Part shown: positions 9,028 through 16,859 of the stretch, one piece after another
How the letters are laid out: the number at the start of each line of letters is the position of its first letter
Position numbering within the stretch: position 1 is the stretch's first letter
DNA from: Flavobacterium piscis
Lineage (GTDB): Bacteria > Bacteroidota > Bacteroidia > Flavobacteriales > Flavobacteriaceae
Assembly: GCF_001686925.1 (NCBI RefSeq)
Contig: NZ_LVEN01000050.1
Location: forward strand, 152,265 to 216,264
Direction: 5' to 3'
DNA length: 64,000 nt
Translations under genes and position numbers: made by a program
The notes under the pieces: model-generated
The model's database searches: none
Seen by the model: only the letters and a program-made list of their open reading frames with translations
Told to the model about the DNA's origin: nothing

Positions 9028-9056
9028 AATAGTTCAAGTTTTAAAATGCAGGGATG

Positions 9057-9064
9057 TATATTTG
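9057..9064 (+). promoter_or_regulatory. -7 element upstream of gldB
   Basis: TATATTTG matches the Bacteroidota -7 consensus TAnnTTTG exactly, 63 bases before the gldB start. I see no good TTG at the -33 position, so only the -7 half is supported. Confidence 0.45.
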
Positions 9065-9127
9065 CAGAATTATTTTTTAAGTATGCATTTACTTAAAATC
9101 CAGCAACACAAATCTAATTAAAATAAA

Positions 9128-10087
9128 ATGAAAATTTATCGCTTTGTAGTGGTTCTGTGCTTGTTTTTTTTGTCATGTGAACAAAAAACCAAAGTAGAAA
9201 AGGCAGTCGAAGAAATCCCGGTTGATATAAAAGTAGAACGTTTTGATAAGGTATTTTTTGAAACTAAACCCGAAGATTTAGAGAAAGTAAAAAAACAATA
9301 TCCTTTCTTCTTTCCTGCAGGTAATGATGATGCTATCTGGCTAAAAAAAATGCAGGATCCTTTATGGAGAGAAGTATATACTGAAGTGCAAAAAAAATAC
9401 GCCAATTTTGAAACTGTTCGTCAGGAGTTTAATAAGTTGTTTCAGCACGTAAAATATTATTTTCCAAAAACTAAAATTCCTAAAGTAATTACTGTAATTG
9501 GAGAAATGGATTATAATGCTAAAGCGATTTATGCCGATAGCCTTGTGATTGTTGCTTTAGAACTGTATTTGGGAAAAGAACACAAGTTCTATGAATTTCC
9601 AAACTATCTAAAACAAAATTTTGAGGAAAAACAAATTATGCCGGATGTGGTTTCTAGTTTTGCTTTTAGAAACATTCCTGCCTTTCCGGATAAAAATTTA
9701 GTTTCGCAAATGATTTTCGAAGGAAAGCAATTGTATGCAAAAGATTTGCTTTTACCTGAATATACAGATGCTGAAAAAATTGGTTATACGCCGGAACAAA
9801 TAAAATGGAGCCAGGAAAATGAAGCTTATATGTGGCGCTTTTTTATCGAAAGCGAACTGTTATACAGCGAAGATCCTAAATTAAACACCCGATTTATTGC
9901 ACCTGCTCCGTTTTCTAAATTTTATTTAGAAATCGATAATGATTCTCCCGGACGAATTGGTGCTTGGCTCGGATGGCAAATGGTACGTTCTTATATGAAG
10001 AATAATACTAATGTTACCTTGTCGGAATTATTAAAAACAAACGCAAAAGAAATTTTTGAACAGTCAAAATATAAACCTAAGAAATAA
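9128..10087 (+). CDS. gldB: Gliding motility lipoprotein GldB
   Basis: GldB is a lipoprotein needed for gliding in flavobacteria and linked to the type IX secretion and gliding machinery. The 319-residue product starts with a lipoprotein signal (VVLCLFFLSC, lipid-acceptor Cys at 17). The family body follows, with the recognisable segments VDIKVERFDKVFFETKPEDL, FFFPAGNDDAIW, and a C-terminal GRIGAWLGWQMVRSYMKNN. It overlaps gldC by one base (TAATG), the gldB-gldC arrangement known from Flavobacterium. A TATATTTG element lies 63 bases upstream. The start ATG is unambiguous because it opens the signal sequence. Confidence 0.95.
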   Translation: MKIYRFVVVLCLFFLSCEQKTKVEKAVEEIPVDIKVERFDKVFFETKPEDLEKVKKQYPFFFPAGNDDAIWLKKMQDPLWREVYTEVQKKYANFETVRQEFNKLFQHVKYYFPKTKIPKVITVIGEMDYNAKAIYADSLVIVALELYLGKEHKFYEFPNYLKQNFEEKQIMPDVVSSFAFRNIPAFPDKNLVSQMIFEGKQLYAKDLLLPEYTDAEKIGYTPEQIKWSQENEAYMWRFFIESELLYSEDPKLNTRFIAPAPFSKFYLEIDNDSPGRIGAWLGWQMVRSYMKNNTNVTLSELLKTNAKEIFEQSKYKPKK

Positions 10088-10422
10088 TGTCAGATACAAT
10101 AAACTCAGAAATTAAATTCAATATAGAATTAGATGAAAACCGCGTGCCGGAAAAACTAACCTGGAGCGCTCAGGATGGTGGTGTGCAGGCAGAAGAAGCA
10201 AAAGCTATTATGTTGTCTATTTGGGACAGTAAAGCCAAAGAAACGATGCGTATTGATCTTTGGACAAAAGATATGCCGGTAGATGAAATGAAAATTTTCT
10301 TTCACCAAACATTAGTTGCGATGTCAGATACTTTTAAGCGTGCTACAGACGACGAGAAAATGTCAGATACGATGAAAGATTTCTGTGATTATTTTGCGGA
10401 AAAACTGGAACTTGCGAAATAA
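10087..10422 (+). CDS. gldC: Gliding motility protein GldC
   Basis: GldC is a small soluble protein encoded with gldB; in Flavobacterium it is reported to improve gliding rather than to be essential. The 111-residue product is acidic, has no signal peptide and shows the family stretches RVPEKLTWSAQDGG and LWTKDMPVDEMKIFFHQTL. The start overlaps the gldB stop (TAATG at 10085-10089), so translation is coupled. A bidirectional hairpin terminator lies at 10459-10507. Confidence 0.94.
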   Translation: MSDTINSEIKFNIELDENRVPEKLTWSAQDGGVQAEEAKAIMLSIWDSKAKETMRIDLWTKDMPVDEMKIFFHQTLVAMSDTFKRATDDEKMSDTMKDFCDYFAEKLELAK

Positions 10423-10458
10423 AGAAATTCCAATACAGAAAGGAAATTCCAAAAATAG

Positions 10459-10507
10459 AATCCCAAATTCCAACCTTACAATTGGAATTTGGGATTTTTT
10501 ATTTTTT
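10459..10507. terminator. Bidirectional terminator between gldC and a convergent lipoprotein gene
   Basis: Arms AATCCCAAATTCCAA and TTGGAATTTGGGATT pair perfectly over 15 bases around a short loop, followed by T runs. The stem is built from the TTGGAATTTGG repeat family found across the window, so this repeat appears to serve as a terminator here. Confidence 0.8.
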
Positions 10508-10517
10508 GGAATTTATT

Positions 10518-11147
10518 TTACTTAACAGATCTTTTGTCTAAATCTTTAAATATTCGTTTTAAAGCTCCTTCTATTAATTGATTTGCATTTTTGTAAAGCA
10601 TAATATTGTCTTTAAGTTTACTGGAGGTTTGACTATTATGGTCAGATGGAGTGTTTACTTTTGAAGTAGTGCCAATTACATTTTGAGAGTAAATAATCTG
10701 CTGTAAATTTAAATCGTAAATCTCTACAATTACAGAGGCTTCGTTTCTTCCTGCGTCGTTAGCTTGCTGATAAAGTTCGAGAGAAGAAAAGTCGTTTTTG
10801 TTTTTTTGGGTAGAAATATTAATGAAAAAATCAAAACCAGTTCCGTCTTTGAGCTCCTTCAGTTTTGTTTTACCCGGATTTAAGTTAATTTTTCGGGCAA
10901 CCAGTAATCCATTAACATCATGAATATATGATAATCGATCTCCTGTATGTTTTTTAAAATATTTTAAGCACTCTTCGGTTAGTTTGTCTTTAGAGCCGTT
11001 GGGGCAATCCAATTCGTTTAAGAGCCATTTCCCTGATGTAAAATCAACTCCGGTTCGCTGTCCTGTAGCAAATGTATAGGATGCTGTGGTGCAAGATGAA
11101 AAAGAAATTGAGATAAAAAAGAAAACGAGGAGTGTGGTATTCTTCAT
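10518..11147 (-). CDS. Uncharacterised lipoprotein
   Basis: The 209-residue product has a lipoprotein signal (MKNTTLLVFFFISISFSSC, Cys at 19). The mature part has mixed alpha/beta character with the segments KWLLNELDCPN, GTGFDFFINISTQKN and ASVIVEIYDLNLQQIIYSQNV. That pattern, a protein computing on stored components of the envelope, resembles small periplasmic lipoproteins of the YajG or LptE-like sort, but I do not recognise the family. It converges on gldC and lies downstream of a terminator that follows engB, so it is probably monocistronic. Confidence 0.75.
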   Translation of the reverse strand: MKNTTLLVFFFISISFSSCTTASYTFATGQRTGVDFTSGKWLLNELDCPNGSKDKLTEECLKYFKKHTGDRLSYIHDVNGLLVARKINLNPGKTKLKELKDGTGFDFFINISTQKNKNDFSSLELYQQANDAGRNEASVIVEIYDLNLQQIIYSQNVIGTTSKVNTPSDHNSQTSSKLKDNIMLYKNANQLIEGALKRIFKDLDKRSVK

Positions 11148-11237
11148 ATATTACAAATTGATTCGTTTCAAATGTAAATATAAAATACGTTGTGTTTTAA
11201 TTTGTTGTAAAATATCTTTGAAGATTTTAACTACAAA

Positions 11238-11288
11238 TAAAAAAATCCCAAATTCCAATTGTAAAACTTGGGATTTGGGATTTTTTTT
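11238..11288 (-). terminator. Terminator after engB
   Basis: On the minus strand the arms AAAATCCCAAATCCCAA and TTGGAATTTGGGATTTT pair at 16 of 17 positions and are followed by a T run. It again uses the TTGGAATTTGG repeat family. A second unpaired copy lies at 11303-11335. Confidence 0.75.
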
Positions 11289-11332
11289 TAATTTCCTTCC
11301 CGTTTTGGAATTTTAAATTTGGAATTTATTTT

Positions 11333-11953
11333 TTAAAACTGTGAGTTGTTTTTAAATACTTCCTGATTTACCTCATCAATATAACTTAAAACGTCCTCTT
11401 TTCCTGTTTGTTCTGTTGCCGAAGTCACAAAATAATGTGGCATCTCTTCCCAGTTATTGGCAAACATTTGTTTTTTGTATGCTGCAATGTGCGAATCGAT
11501 TTTTACTTTACTAATTTTATCAGCTTTGGTAAAAATAATGCAAAACGGAATCTCACTTTCGCCCATATATGACATAAATTCAATGTCGATTGCTTGTGCT
11601 TCATGGCGAATATCAATCAAAACAAAAGCACAAACTAATTGCTCTCTGGTTTCAAAATAATCTGTAATGAATTGTTGGAAAACCGATTTTGTCTTTTTTG
11701 ATACTTTAGCATAACCATAACCAGGTAAATCGACAAGGAACCAATTATTGTTAATCTTAAAGTGATTAATCAATTGGGTTTTTCCCGGCCTTCCTGAAGT
11801 TTTAGCTAAATTTTTATGATTGGTAAGCATATTGATCAACGAAGATTTCCCTACGTTTGATCTTCCGATAAAAGCATATTCCGGCAAAAAATCCTGGGGA
11901 CATTTTGCAACTTCAGAATTACTGATAATAAATTCGGCGGTATTAATTTTCAT
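11333..11953 (-). CDS. engB: Ribosome-biogenesis GTPase EngB (YsxC/YihA)
   Basis: EngB is an essential GTPase that helps assemble the large ribosomal subunit. The 206-residue sequence carries the G1 motif GRSNVGKSS at residues 30-38, the G3 motif DLPGYG near 75-80, and the G4 motif TKAD near 141-144, all in the order and spacing of the TrmE-Era-EngA-EngB family. The switch segment KTSGRPGKTQLINHF is typical of EngB. It lies 42 bases downstream of the alpha/beta hydrolase gene on the same strand and may share its transcript. The terminator at 11238-11288 follows. Confidence 0.96.
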   Translation of the reverse strand: MKINTAEFIISNSEVAKCPQDFLPEYAFIGRSNVGKSSLINMLTNHKNLAKTSGRPGKTQLINHFKINNNWFLVDLPGYGYAKVSKKTKSVFQQFITDYFETREQLVCAFVLIDIRHEAQAIDIEFMSYMGESEIPFCIIFTKADKISKVKIDSHIAAYKKQMFANNWEEMPHYFVTSATEQTGKEDVLSYIDEVNQEVFKNNSQF

Positions 11954-11995
11954 GTTTTTTGTGTTTAAGACCTCCTTAAAGTCGAAAGTTAGGTG

Positions 11996-12760
11996 CTACA
12001 AATTCGTTTTAACGAGCCATTCTTCAAGAATTGTATTGAATTCCTGAGGATGTTCCATCATAGCAGCGTGTCCACATTTGTCTATCCAATACAAAGTTGA
12101 ATTAGGCAATAATTTGTCAAATTCTTCAGCCACATTTGGCGGAGTTACAGCGTCATTTTTACCCCAAATAATACAGGTTTCCACTGTCATTTTTGGTAAA
12201 TCTTTGGCCATATTATGACGAATTGCACTTTTGGCAATCGTTAGGGTTTTGATCAGTTTGATACGATCATTAACCGTTGCATAAACTTCATCTATAAGTT
12301 CCGGAGTTGCAATTTTAGGATCGTAAAATACATCTTCAGCTTTCTTTTTGATGTATTCATAATCGCCTCTTTTTGGATAACTATCTCCCATTGCGCTTTC
12401 GTAAAGACCAGAGCTTCCGGTAATTACAAGTCCTGCAACTTTTTCAGGATATAGTTTTGTGTGATAAAGTGCGATGTGACCTCCTAGTGAATTGCCTAGT
12501 AAAATTACCTTATCATAACCTTTAAAAGTGATAAAGTCTTTAACGTATTTAGCAAAGCTTTTTACGTTCGTTTTTAAAATACTCTGAGTATATATTGGCA
12601 AATCCGGGATAACAACTTTGTATCCTTTCGTTGGGAAATATTCTGCTACAGCATCAAAGTTACTAAGGCCTCCCATTAAGCCATGTAAAATAACGATAGG
12701 AGTTCCTTCTCCAGCTTCATAATAGCTGTATTTGCCTTCTTTTTTGTAGTGTTTGTCCAT
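11996..12760 (-). CDS. Alpha/beta hydrolase
   Basis: This 254-residue alpha/beta-fold hydrolase has the oxyanion motif HGLMGG (26-31), the nucleophile elbow GNSLGG with Ser91, an acid in WGKNDAVTPP and the catalytic His in CGHAAMMEHP. No signal peptide is visible, so it should be cytoplasmic. The substrate cannot be read from the sequence; carboxylesterase, C-C hydrolase and thioesterase relatives share this layout. It is divergent from mraZ. A TATATTTG element on the minus strand at 12788-12795 lies 28 bases from the start and probably drives it together with engB. Confidence 0.88.
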   Translation of the reverse strand: MDKHYKKEGKYSYYEAGEGTPIVILHGLMGGLSNFDAVAEYFPTKGYKVVIPDLPIYTQSILKTNVKSFAKYVKDFITFKGYDKVILLGNSLGGHIALYHTKLYPEKVAGLVITGSSGLYESAMGDSYPKRGDYEYIKKKAEDVFYDPKIATPELIDEVYATVNDRIKLIKTLTIAKSAIRHNMAKDLPKMTVETCIIWGKNDAVTPPNVAEEFDKLLPNSTLYWIDKCGHAAMMEHPQEFNTILEEWLVKTNL

Positions 12761-12787
12761 TTAATTTAATGCCAATTTCAATTGGGA

Positions 12788-12795
12788 CAAATATA
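12788..12795 (-). promoter_or_regulatory. -7 element upstream of the hydrolase gene
   Basis: CAAATATA on the plus strand is TATATTTG on the minus strand, an exact TAnnTTTG match 28 bases before the start. No matching -33 TTG was found. Confidence 0.4.
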
Positions 12796-13036
12796 GGGTT
12801 TAATAAATAAAAATGAATTTTTGCCACCCTTTTTTAACTAGATAATTTTAGTAGAACTTGTAAGTCGTTAAAAATCAGCTTTTATAGGTGGTTTTGATGT
12901 ATTTCTTAAATGTTAAGAAAACTGCATAATAACTAATTTTTTAAGAAATATTATGCATTATTTTTTTGATGTCGAAGTGTTATTGACTTTTCGTTAATTA
13001 TAAGTTAAAGTATTGATTGTCTATAAATTAAGGATA

Positions 13037-13093
13037 GTGGTAAGAAAGTGGTTAAACTTATTAACAAAGTGGTATATTGTGGTAAAATGTGGT
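13037..13093 (+). promoter_or_regulatory. Probable MraZ operator: five phased GTGGT boxes
   Basis: GTGGT occurs at 13037, 13048, 13069, 13079 and 13089, always in the same orientation, with start-to-start steps of 11, 21, 10 and 10 bases. That is one or two DNA turns, so all boxes face the same side. MraZ is known to bind short tandem boxes at about 10-base spacing before its own operon (TGGG boxes in Escherichia coli, AAAGTG-type boxes in Mycoplasma). Two of these boxes read AAAGTGG. The array ends 12 bases before the -7 element, consistent with autoregulation of the cluster. Confidence 0.7.
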
Positions 13094-13104
13094 AATATTT
13101 TTTA

Positions 13105-13112
13105 TATTTTTG
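13105..13112 (+). promoter_or_regulatory. -7 promoter element of the division cluster
   Basis: TATTTTTG fits TAnnTTTG and lies 26 bases before the mraZ start. The nearest TTG upstream (13077-13079) is 25 bases away, slightly beyond the usual 17-23 spacing, and overlaps a GTGGT box. The promoter may therefore depend on, or be blocked by, MraZ binding. Confidence 0.55.
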
Positions 13113-13138
13113 CTGTATAACATATTAATGTAATATTC

Positions 13139-13612
13139 TTGAATACAATTGTTGGAACATATGAGTGTAAAGTCGATGCTAAGGGGAGGCTAATGATGCC
13201 TGCGCCCTTAAAAAAGCAATTGGCTTCATCTCTTCAGGACGGATTCGTTTTGAAGCGCTCTGTTTTTCAGCCGTGTTTAGAATTGTATCCAATGGATGAA
13301 TGGAACTTGATGATGCAAAAAATCAACAAGCTGAATCGTTTCGTAAAAAAGAACAATGATTTCATTCGAAGATTTACTGCCGGTGTTAAGATGGTAGAGA
13401 TTGATGCATTGGGAAGGTTATTGGTTCCAAAGGATTTGGTAGCTTTTTCAAGTATTTCTAAAGATGTGGTTTTTTCATCTGCGGTTAATATTGTGGAGAT
13501 TTGGGATAAAGATTTATATGAAAAATCAATAAGCGGCGAAGATATGGATTTTGCCGATCTAGCCGAAGAAGTAATGGGAAATATTAATGACGACGACAAT
13601 GGAATATCATAA
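13139..13612 (+). CDS. mraZ: Transcriptional regulator MraZ
   Basis: MraZ is the DNA-binding first gene of the division and cell-wall cluster and forms ring-shaped oligomers. The 157-residue product has the two SpoVT-AbrB-like halves: GTYECKVDAKGRLMMPAPLK (6-25) and VKMVEIDALGRLLVPKDL (about 82-99), each with the conserved DxxGR turn. The start is TTG at 13139; no ATG is available that keeps the first half intact. It overlaps rsmH by 26 bases if the first rsmH ATG is used. GTGGT boxes upstream are the expected binding site. Confidence 0.95.
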   Translation: MNTIVGTYECKVDAKGRLMMPAPLKKQLASSLQDGFVLKRSVFQPCLELYPMDEWNLMMQKINKLNRFVKKNNDFIRRFTAGVKMVEIDALGRLLVPKDLVAFSSISKDVVFSSAVNIVEIWDKDLYEKSISGEDMDFADLAEEVMGNINDDDNGIS

Positions 13613-14495
13613 TCCGGTTTTGCTTCACCCTACAGTTGATGGTTTAAATATTAAACCAGATGGCATATATGTAGATGTTACGTTTGGTGGCGGTGGTCAT
13701 TCAAAAGAAATTTTGAGACGATTAGGGCCAAACGGAAAATTATTTGCTTTTGATCAGGATGAAGATGCTCTTGCAAATGCGTTGCCGGATGAACGGTTTA
13801 CCTTAATAAATGAGAACTTTAGATTTATAAAAAGATTTCTGCGTTTTCACGGTGTTAAAAGTGTAGATGGGATTTTGGCTGATTTAGGTGTTTCATCGCA
13901 TCAGTTTGATGTTCCCGAAAGAGGATTCTCGACAAGATTTGATGCCGAACTCGATATGCGGATGAGTCAAAAAAATGATTTAAGTGCTTATCGTGTGGTT
14001 AACGAATATGAAGAACAGGATTTACGTCGTGTTTTTTTTGATTATGGGGAGTTGAAGAACGCACCGCTTTTGGCAAGAACAATTGTAGAAGCAAGAGAGC
14101 ATTACCCAATTAAAACAACAGACGAACTGAAAGATGTTTTAGCGAAATTTTTACCTGAAAGAGTAAAAAATAAAATACTGGCTCAGATTTATCAGGCGAT
14201 TCGAATTGAGGTAAATCAGGAAATGGATGTTTTAAAAGAATTTATTGAGCAGTCTCTTGAAATTCTTAATCCGGGCGGAAGATTCTCAGTAATCTCTTAT
14301 CATTCTCTCGAAGACAGACTGGTAAAAAGATTTATAAAAAACGGAATGTTTGAAGGGGAACCGGAACGCGATTTTTTTGGAAACTTTTCTGTTCCGTATA
14401 AAACAATAGGAAAATTAATTGTTCCTGATGATGCTGAAATCAAAATCAACAATAGAGCAAGAAGTGCAAAATTAAGAATTGCCGAGAAGATATAA
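13587..14495 (+). CDS. rsmH: 16S rRNA (cytosine-1402-N4) methyltransferase RsmH
   Basis: RsmH (MraW) methylates C1402 of 16S rRNA using S-adenosylmethionine. The protein is 302 residues, with the SAM motif DVTFGGGGHSKEILRRL near 29-45, FAFDQDEDAL, ILADLGVSSHQFD and the C-terminal SYHSLEDRLVKRF segment. The first ATG (13587, MTTTMEYHNPVL) lies inside mraZ; a second ATG at 13599 would remove four residues. I keep the longer form, but the choice is not certain. FtsL follows after 16 bases. Confidence 0.96.
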   Translation: MTTTMEYHNPVLLHPTVDGLNIKPDGIYVDVTFGGGGHSKEILRRLGPNGKLFAFDQDEDALANALPDERFTLINENFRFIKRFLRFHGVKSVDGILADLGVSSHQFDVPERGFSTRFDAELDMRMSQKNDLSAYRVVNEYEEQDLRRVFFDYGELKNAPLLARTIVEAREHYPIKTTDELKDVLAKFLPERVKNKILAQIYQAIRIEVNQEMDVLKEFIEQSLEILNPGGRFSVISYHSLEDRLVKRFIKNGMFEGEPERDFFGNFSVPYKTIGKLIVPDDAEIKINNRARSAKLRIAEKI

Positions 14496-14511
14496 TATAT
14501 ATAGGTAGAAA

Positions 14512-14859
14512 ATGAAAAGTGGAGTATTTGGCATATTAAAAGCAAGATTTCTGTTAAACGATGACGCGGTGAAGAACTGGAGGTTCATTGTTTTTATCAT
14601 TCTGCTTGCTATACTAATGATTGCCAATACACAGCGATACGAACAAAAGGTTTTTGAAATTGCAAAAATAAGCAATGAAGTAAAAGAATTACGATCAGAA
14701 TTTGTAGATCGCCGTTCAGAATTACAGAAACTAAAAATGGAGTCAACAGTAACAAGTGAAATGGAGAAAAAAGATATTCATCCTTCAACTGTTCCTCCGG
14801 TTAAAATAGAAGTAACAAAAGAAGAAGAAAAAAGTTTCTTTAAAAGAATATGGAAGTAG
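14512..14859 (+). CDS. ftsL: FtsL-like division protein
   Basis: A 115-residue bitopic membrane protein with a charged N-terminus, one membrane segment near 24-41 (RFIVFIILLAILMIANT) and a periplasmic coiled coil (VFEIAKISNEVKELRSEFVDRRSELQKLK). This is the FtsL plan, and it lies between rsmH and ftsI, the standard position. Sequence identity within this family is always low, so position and topology carry the call. It overlaps ftsI by 10 bases, implying translational coupling. FtsL would help activate the septal FtsW-FtsI synthase. Confidence 0.85.
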   Translation: MKSGVFGILKARFLLNDDAVKNWRFIVFIILLAILMIANTQRYEQKVFEIAKISNEVKELRSEFVDRRSELQKLKMESTVTSEMEKKDIHPSTVPPVKIEVTKEEEKSFFKRIWK

Positions 14860-16859
14860 AAGATAAACATATATCCTACAGAATTTACCTCGTAGCAGTT
14901 TTCATCTTTGTGATGGCAATTGCTATTGTTGTTAAGTTAACCAATATTCAATGGGTTGAAGGAGATTATTACAGAAAACTGGCGAAACAGCGTACAGTTA
15001 GAAATTTTGTGATTCCGGCCAACAAAGGAAACATTTATTCTGCTGACGGAAGTTTATTAGCGACATCGATCCCTAATTATGAAATTCGATTTGATGCCAA
15101 AGCACCAAAAACAGAAACTTTTGAGAAGTATATAAAATCATTGTCAGATTCATTGGCAACGGTTTTAGATAAACCGGGAAGCTATTTCGAAAAAGAATTA
15201 AGAAAAGCTAGAGATAATAAAAATCGTTATTATTTGATTGCCAGAAAATTGAGTTATACCGAATATGTAAAAATAAAAGGTTTTCCATTATTCAATTTAG
15301 GCGCTTTCAAAGGTGGGATTATAATCGAGCAGGAAACTGTTAGAAAACATCCGATAGGGAAAATTGCAGAAAGAACAATCGGTTACGACAAAATCGATCC
15401 TGCAACAGGAGTCGAAGTAGGTAAAGGAATCGAGTGGGCTTTTAAAGATTATCTGAACGGAAAAGACGGCAAGATTTTAAAACAAAAAATTGCAAAAGGC
15501 CAATGGAAACCTATTCGTGATTTAAACGAGGTAGATCCAATTGATGGTTATGATGTAATCTCGACAATTGATGTTTTTATTCAGGATATTGCACACCATG
15601 CTTTATTGAAACAGCTTGAAGAATACGAAGCTGATCACGGTTGTGTAGTAGTAATGGAAACAGAAACGGGGCATGTAAAAGCAATTTCGAATTTAGGAAG
15701 AGCAGAAGACGGATCGTATTATGAAACTACAAATTATGCTGTAGCAGAATCTCATGAGCCGGGATCTACTTTTAAATTAGTCGATTTAATGGCGATTTTA
15801 GATGATAAAGTAGCAGATACAAGTACTGTTTTTGATAGTCACAACGGACAAGTAAAATATTATGGTCGTTCAGTTACTGATTCGCATAGAGGTGGTTACG
15901 GAAAAGTTACATTAGCACGTGGTTTTGAGCTTTCATCCAATACAGTAATGGTTCAGGCAGTTTATGATAATTACAAAAGCAATCCATCCAAATTTGTAAA
16001 TCATATTAAGAGTTATGGATTAGATAAACCATTAGGATTGCATTTTAAAGGAGAAGGAAGACCTTATATACCGCAACCTGGAGACAAACACTGGTCAGGT
16101 GTTTCACTTCCGTGGATGGCATTTGGATACGGAGTTTCGGTTACGCCGATGCAGACTTTGGCTTTTTATAATTCAGTGGCCAATAATGGAGTAATGGTGA
16201 AGCCACAATTTGTATCAGAAATTAAAGAGTGGAATAAAACCATTAAAAAGTTTGATGTTGAAGTAATAAATCCAAGAGTTTGTTCGCCGGAAACCATTAA
16301 AAAACTGAAAGCAGTTTTAGCGAATGTGGTTAAAAAAGGAACAGGATCTAAACTGTATTCAAAAGATTTTTCGATGGCGGGTAAAACAGGAACAGCTCAG
16401 GTAAATTACGGAGGAAAAGAAGGGAAGTCGGCATTGTATTACGCATCTTCTTTTGTGGGTTATTTCCCGGCAGATCATCCTAAATATTCTTGTATTGTGG
16501 TAGTTCATAAACCAAATACATCAAAAAATAATTATTACGGAGCAGACGTTGCAGGACCGGTTTTTAAAAGAATCGCCCAAAAAATATTTACAGATGCACC
16601 TTCGACAAATAAAATTAAAAAACTGGATTCTAAAATTTCAAAACAAGAGATTAGTTACGAAAAGTACGATATAGAATCCAGAAAAAAATCAAGTCAAATT
16701 CCTGATTTAAAAGGAATGCCAGGAATGGATGCCATTGCTTTACTGGAAAATTTAGGTTTAAAAGTAAAGGTAAACGGAGTAGGGAAAGTAAAAAAACAGT
16801 CTTTGCAGGCTGGACAAAATATTAGTAAAAACACAACAATAGTATTAGAATTATCGTGA
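14850..16859 (+). CDS. ftsI: Division transpeptidase FtsI (penicillin-binding protein)
   Basis: FtsI crosslinks septal peptidoglycan. The 669-residue protein has an N-terminal membrane anchor (YLVAVFIFVMAIAIVVKLT), a dimerisation domain, the transpeptidase domain with Ser306-Thr-Phe-Lys309, Ser362-Ser-Asn364 and Lys512-Thr-Gly514, and one PASTA domain at the C-terminus (about 605-669, IPDLKGMPGMDAIALLENLG). A C-terminal PASTA domain makes it like SpoVD-type class B enzymes and is usual in Bacteroidota. It overlaps both neighbours: ftsL by 10 bases and murE by 4 (GTGA). Confidence 0.96.
   Translation: MEVEDKHISYRIYLVAVFIFVMAIAIVVKLTNIQWVEGDYYRKLAKQRTVRNFVIPANKGNIYSADGSLLATSIPNYEIRFDAKAPKTETFEKYIKSLSDSLATVLDKPGSYFEKELRKARDNKNRYYLIARKLSYTEYVKIKGFPLFNLGAFKGGIIIEQETVRKHPIGKIAERTIGYDKIDPATGVEVGKGIEWAFKDYLNGKDGKILKQKIAKGQWKPIRDLNEVDPIDGYDVISTIDVFIQDIAHHALLKQLEEYEADHGCVVVMETETGHVKAISNLGRAEDGSYYETTNYAVAESHEPGSTFKLVDLMAILDDKVADTSTVFDSHNGQVKYYGRSVTDSHRGGYGKVTLARGFELSSNTVMVQAVYDNYKSNPSKFVNHIKSYGLDKPLGLHFKGEGRPYIPQPGDKHWSGVSLPWMAFGYGVSVTPMQTLAFYNSVANNGVMVKPQFVSEIKEWNKTIKKFDVEVINPRVCSPETIKKLKAVLANVVKKGTGSKLYSKDFSMAGKTGTAQVNYGGKEGKSALYYASSFVGYFPADHPKYSCIVVVHKPNTSKNNYYGADVAGPVFKRIAQKIFTDAPSTNKIKKLDSKISKQEISYEKYDIESRKKSSQIPDLKGMPGMDAIALLENLGLKVKVNGVGKVKKQSLQAGQNISKNTTIVLELS

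Larger units (their letters stand above)
12761..13138. other. Divergent promoter region upstream of mraZ
   Basis: This 378-base gap separates the hydrolase gene from the division cluster. It contains a minus-strand -7 element at 12788-12795, an AT-rich stretch without ORFs, five GTGGT boxes at 13037-13093 and a plus-strand -7 element at 13105-13112. Confidence 0.7.

Noticed and set aside
13037..13093. Evenly spaced short repeats before mraZ looked like a small CRISPR array
   Set aside because: The repeat is only 5 bases with 5-16 base spacers and no cas genes are near; operator boxes explain it better.
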